Source of the DNA: Acidobacteriota bacterium
Lineage (GTDB): Bacteria; Acidobacteriota; Terriglobia; Terriglobales; Acidobacteriaceae
Assembly: GCA_021781255.1 (NCBI GenBank)
Contig: JAJXXG010000576.1
Span: forward strand, 1-8,272
Length of the DNA: 8,272 bases
Reading direction: 5' to 3'
Shown here: positions 6,194 to 8,272 of the stretch, one piece after another
How the letters are laid out: each line of letters starts with the position of its first letter
Numbering within the stretch: position 1 is the first letter of the stretch
The notes under the pieces: model-generated
Databases searched by the model: none
The model's input: only the letters and a program-made list of their open reading frames with translations
What the model was told of the DNA's origin: nothing
Made by a program: the position numbers and the translations under genes

Positions 6194-7066
6194 CAGGCTC
6201 ATCAGCGCCATCTCCGTGAGCATCTGGGCACGGAACAACTCCTTCTGGGCGGCATCTGCCTGGCCAGACAACACGCGGCTATACAGCTCTGCTGCCTGTG
6301 CGGGTGGAAGATCCGCCGTCAGCGCCGTGGGATGCCCATGATCCGTAGCCGTGCAGCCCAACTGGCGGAAGCGGGCGCGGGCATGGCGCAGCGCGCGCAG
6401 ATAGCCGGCCCATGTGGCGGTATCCTCACCGGTCTGCTCGCCCAGCCGGGCAATCGACTCGGCAAAGCCTTGAAACTCCGGATCCACGACCGGGTCGGGA
6501 CGGAAGGTAGGCACAATCCGAGCCGGCCACTTTGAGTTACGAATCGCCTGGTGGTCTGCAAGCGAATCCAACGGCGAGTCGGTCGTTGACAGCACCTCAA
6601 TATTGAACCGCTTGTACAGCGCCCGCGGCAGGAACTCCGGCGTTTTCAGCCGCTCTGCGATGGTGTCATAGTAGAGGTCGGCCGTCTGCACTGACAGGCG
6701 CTCCTGCAGTCCGAAAAGCTCCTGGAACGCGTAATCCAGCCACACGCGCGTTGGCGTGCCCCGAAACAGATGATAGTGACTGGCGAATATCCGCCAAACC
6801 CGCCGCGGATCCTTCATCTCCGGTCGGCCGATCTCCAGATCCTCCAGCGTGACCCCCTGGCTGTAGAGCATGCGGTACACGTAGTGATCCGGCTGCACAA
6901 ACAGCTTGGCCGGGTCCGGGAAAGGCTCGTTTCCGGCGAACCACGAGGCCTGCGTATGCCCGTGCGGACTCACGATCGGAAGCCCCTGGATTTGCGCATA
7001 CAGAGCGCGCGCTATCGCACGCTCTCCCGGCTCGGACGGAAACAGTCGATCAGGATGAATCAGCAT
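6191..7066 (-). CDS. uxaC: Uronate isomerase UxaC, N-terminal segment (gene interrupted by an in-frame stop)
   Basis: UxaC isomerises D-galacturonate to D-tagaturonate and D-glucuronate to D-fructuronate, the first cytoplasmic step. The start ATG 7066 has AGGAGAG (7081-7075) eight bases upstream. The 291-residue segment holds the metal-binding HxH as SPHGH (33-37, H35 and H37), PFPDPAKLF, DYAFQELFGL and LSTTDSPLDS, and ends in FRAQMLTEMALMSL just before the stop. With the stop read as one residue and the downstream segment added, the enzyme would be 463 residues, the normal family length. The N-terminal segment lacks the His, Asp and Arg of the last barrel strands, so alone it should be inactive. 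It is the first gene of the minus-strand operon, divergent from gntR. This stretch looks more G+C-rich than uxaE. Nonsense mutation, split gene, readthrough or sequencing error are all open. Confidence 0.9.
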   Translation of the reverse strand: MLIHPDRLFPSEPGERAIARALYAQIQGLPIVSPHGHTQASWFAGNEPFPDPAKLFVQPDHYVYRMLYSQGVTLEDLEIGRPEMKDPRRVWRIFASHYHLFRGTPTRVWLDYAFQELFGLQERLSVQTADLYYDTIAERLKTPEFLPRALYKRFNIEVLSTTDSPLDSLADHQAIRNSKWPARIVPTFRPDPVVDPEFQGFAESIARLGEQTGEDTATWAGYLRALRHARARFRQLGCTATDHGHPTALTADLPPAQAAELYSRVLSGQADAAQKELFRAQMLTEMALMSL

Positions 7067-7120
7067 GACGGATACTCTCCTACTTAATCTGGAACTAGAA
7101 CCCTGGTCTCATTGCAAAGG

Positions 7121-7131
7121 AGGTCAGACCA
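7121..7131. promoter_or_regulatory. Candidate GntR/FadR-type operator at the uxaC transcription start
   Basis: AGGT-CAG-ACCA fits the FadR-subfamily layout TGGTNNNACCA at every arm position but the first. It sits just downstream of the proposed uxaC -10 (7139-7134, minus strand), around +1. A further TGGTCT at 7104-7109 faces its AGACCA half. Its centre is 31 bp, about three helical turns, from the centre of the next palindrome. Confidence 0.5.
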
Positions 7132-7133
7132 CA

Positions 7134-7164
7134 AGTATACACATCCGGAAGGTGGTCACCACAA
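7134..7164 (-). promoter_or_regulatory. Candidate uxaC operon promoter
   Basis: On the minus strand, TATACT (7139-7134) resembles a -10 and TTGTGG (7164-7159) a -35, with a 19-base spacer that is longer than ideal. Transcription would begin near 7127, giving a leader of about 60 bases. The -35 overlaps the palindrome 7152-7162, and the start overlaps 7121-7131, so binding at either site should block RNA polymerase. Confidence 0.45.
7152..7162. promoter_or_regulatory. Candidate GntR-type operator overlapping the uxaC -35
   Basis: GTGGT-C-ACCAC is a perfect palindrome with 5-bp arms and a single central base. The arms equal those of the site upstream of GH28 (673-685), but the centre is 1 bp instead of 3. 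Its position over the proposed uxaC -35 and about 20 bp upstream of the gntR -35 could allow control of both divergent genes. Confidence 0.55.
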
Positions 7165-7181
7165 CGGTCAGGATGGTTTTT

Positions 7182-7211
7182 TTGAGCTGAAAGCTCGCCA
7201 TCGGTGATAAT
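7182..7211 (+). promoter_or_regulatory. Candidate gntR promoter
   Basis: TTGAGC (7182-7187), an 18-base spacer and GATAAT (7206-7211) form a good sigma-70-like promoter, with a start expected near 7218 and a leader of about 46 bases. The -35 overlaps a small palindrome, GAGCT-GAA-AGCTC (7184-7196), preceded by seven T. The -10 lies across the alternative GTG start at 7204, which argues against that start. Confidence 0.5.
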
Positions 7212-7263
7212 CTCATCCTGCCATAGTTTCTCGCAATCACTAAGCTGGAAGGTGTATTTCCCC

Positions 7264-8046
7264 ATGCCACGGGAAAAGCAAGCAGTCACCGAATCGCATC
7301 GGACCATGCAAGTGGTCAACCACGTACGCTCTCTGATCGAAAAAGGCACCCTCCAGCCGGGCGACAAACTCCCGCCAGAGCGCGAACTTGCACGGGACCT
7401 GAACATCAGCCGCGCCAGTCTGCGCACCGGTATTGGCTACCTTGCGGCCATGGGAGTCATGAAGATCCGGCATGGGGTCGGAACCTTCGTCGCCGATGGG
7501 CCTCCGGACCTGGGCAAGGCTTCCCTCAGCTTCATGGGGGCGCTGCACGGATTTCAGTCATGGCAAATGTTTGAGGCCCGCATCCTGCTGGAAAGCAGCC
7601 TGGCCGCCTTGGCAGCCGAGCGGGGTAAAGAAGAGCATCATGCCGCCATGGCCGATGAGGTTGCCGAGATGTTCGCAGCGATGAACAGCCCGAGCGATTA
7701 CCTCATCCACGATGTGCTGTTTCACCGGTTGGTCGCGCAGGCCTCGGGAAATCCTATCCTTGCCGCTATCATGGAAACGGTTACGTCATCGATGTATGAC
7801 AAGCGCCGCAAGACAGTGGAGCGCGCGATCGACCTGCGCGAATCAGCGGAGATGCATCGCGCGATCTACCGGGCAATCCGCGCGCGGAAACCGGAAGAGG
7901 CGCGAAAGTTGATGGAGCAGCACCTGCAAATGGCCCAGACCGCCCAGGGGATGGAACGGCCAACCGAAAAGAAGGGCGCAGGTGGGGCCTCCCGGGCGAA
8001 GCACGCCTCGACGAAAACCACGTCCCCGCAACAACATGCGAGTTAG
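7264..8046 (+). CDS. GntR-family transcriptional regulator, FadR subfamily (FCD domain)
   Basis: A 260-residue DNA-binding regulator that probably represses the uronate genes until a sugar-acid intermediate binds. The N-terminal winged helix-turn-helix covers about 15-78: VVNHVRSLIEKGTLQPGDKL, PPERELARDLNISRASLRTGI and GVGTFV. The FCD ligand domain covers about 101-225 and shows the usual metal/ligand residues D150, H154 (DVLFHRL), H198 (EMHRAIYRAI) and H220 (EQHL). The start ATG 7264 has AAGGTG (7249-7254) upstream; an in-frame GTG at 7204 would lie in the promoter. Residues 227-260 form a Lys/Ala/Ser/Thr-rich tail beyond the FCD fold, probably disordered. Divergent transcription from uxaC and palindromes between the two suggest it controls the operon and itself. 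The inducer (galacturonate, tagaturonate or fructuronate) cannot be seen from sequence. Confidence 0.93.
   Translation: MPREKQAVTESHRTMQVVNHVRSLIEKGTLQPGDKLPPERELARDLNISRASLRTGIGYLAAMGVMKIRHGVGTFVADGPPDLGKASLSFMGALHGFQSWQMFEARILLESSLAALAAERGKEEHHAAMADEVAEMFAAMNSPSDYLIHDVLFHRLVAQASGNPILAAIMETVTSSMYDKRRKTVERAIDLRESAEMHRAIYRAIRARKPEEARKLMEQHLQMAQTAQGMERPTEKKGAGGASRAKHASTKTTSPQQHAS
7312..7323. promoter_or_regulatory. Palindrome inside the start of gntR, possible autoregulatory site
   Basis: GTGGT-CA-ACCAC has the same 5-bp arms as the sites at 673-685 and 7152-7162, here with a 2-bp centre, as in the TGGT-AT-ACCA layout known for ExuR/UxuR. It exactly fills codons 17-20 (V-V-N-H), about 95 bases after the proposed gntR transcription start. 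A roadblock role is possible, but coding constraint could also have produced it. Confidence 0.3.
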
Positions 8047-8048
8047 AT

Positions 8049-8089
8049 AGGCAAAGGGCCGCGCACTGCGCGACAGCGAATCCTTGCCT
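8049..8089. terminator. Weak hairpin between convergent gntR and carboxylesterase genes
   Basis: AGGCAA-a-GG (8049-8057) can pair with CC-TTGCCT (8082-8089), enclosing an inner CGCGC-ACT-GCGCG hairpin (8060-8072). It fills the 45-base gap between the two facing stop codons. Neither strand has a clear U-run, so it may end transcription poorly or rely on Rho. Confidence 0.3.
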
Positions 8090-8091
8090 CG

Positions 8092-8272
8092 CTAGGTTCC
8101 CGGCTGAGTATAGGGAACCTGCTCGACGAGCCTGCGCTCCCACCCGCGCGGATCCCTGACTACGCGCGAAACATCATCAAAGCTGAGAGTTTGCAGGGTA
8201 TCCAGAGCATAGACGGGCCACTGCGGCAAACCCGGATGATTCGGATTCCCGGTCTGCGCAAATGCAAGCCAT
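8092..8272 (-). CDS. Type-B carboxylesterase, C-terminal end, runs off the right edge
   Basis: The minus-strand frame enters at 8271 (base 8272 completes the previous codon) and ends at TAG 8094-8092, giving 59 residues. The start of the fragment, FAQTGNPNHPGLPQWPVY, matches the conserved C-terminal segment of the carboxylesterase/PnbA alpha-beta hydrolase family ('FARTGNPNGPGLPxWPxY'). It continues with SFDDVSRVVRDPRGWERRL and ends in QPGT. The catalytic Ser, Glu and His lie outside the window. In a pectin locus it may remove acetyl, methyl or feruloyl esters, but that is only suggested by context. It converges on gntR. Confidence 0.75.
   Translation of the reverse strand, partial: WLAFAQTGNPNHPGLPQWPVYALDTLQTLSFDDVSRVVRDPRGWERRLVEQVPYTQPGT

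Noticed and set aside
7177..7196. T-run plus GAGCT-GAA-AGCTC as a terminator
   Set aside because: The T-run precedes the stem on the plus strand and becomes an A-run after it on the minus strand, so it is wrong for termination either way. It overlaps the gntR -35.
7204..7263. Longer gntR start at GTG 7204
   Set aside because: It would begin inside the likely -10 GATAAT, and the added residues precede the normal winged-helix start; ATG 7264 has its own ribosome site.
1..8272. CRISPR array, tRNA/rRNA, transposase or phage elements
   Set aside because: No direct-repeat array, tRNA cloverleaf, IS ends or mobility gene was seen on either strand.

Overview
The window is a galacturonate (pectin) utilisation locus, most likely from an Acidobacteriota-type soil bacterium. 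That assignment is an inference from the gene set and protein style (secreted GH28 enzymes, UxaE, ExuT-family permease, FadR-type GntR regulator); no rRNA or tRNA is present to prove it. All complete genes match known families.

Layout. At the left edge a secreted GH28 pectinase on the minus strand (1-417) runs off the window. It is not closed by a stop codon here, so it is easily missed. It is divergent from a second, complete secreted GH28 on the plus strand (747-2039). A strong bidirectional hairpin terminator (2054-2094) separates that gene from a four-gene minus-strand block. In transcription order the block is uronate isomerase uxaC (7066 to 5675, broken by an in-frame TAA at 6193-6191), hexuronate permease exuT (5663-4356), tagaturonate epimerase uxaE (4199-2934) and an SDR dehydrogenase (2885-2109). 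A FadR-subfamily GntR regulator (7264-8046) is divergent from uxaC. At the right edge is the C-terminus of a type-B carboxylesterase on the minus strand (8271-8092), again not closed within the window.

How the genes work together (inference from family knowledge). Secreted GH28 enzymes cleave homogalacturonan and ExuT imports galacturonate. UxaC makes tagaturonate, UxaE epimerises it to fructuronate, and the SDR may reduce that to mannonate. UxaB (tagaturonate reductase), UxaA (altronate dehydratase) and UxuA (mannonate dehydratase) are not in the window. The GntR protein probably controls the locus: palindromes built from the same half-site, GTGGT/ACCAC, lie in the uxaC-gntR promoter region, upstream of the plus-strand GH28 gene, and inside the start of gntR.

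Most notable points: (1) uxaC is interrupted by a single in-frame TAA exactly where the family normally has a sense codon, with undamaged coding sequence on both sides; (2) repeated GTGGT-N(1-3)-ACCAC palindromes give a candidate local regulon; (3) an 11-bp intercistronic hairpin splits the exuT and uxaE halves of the operon.
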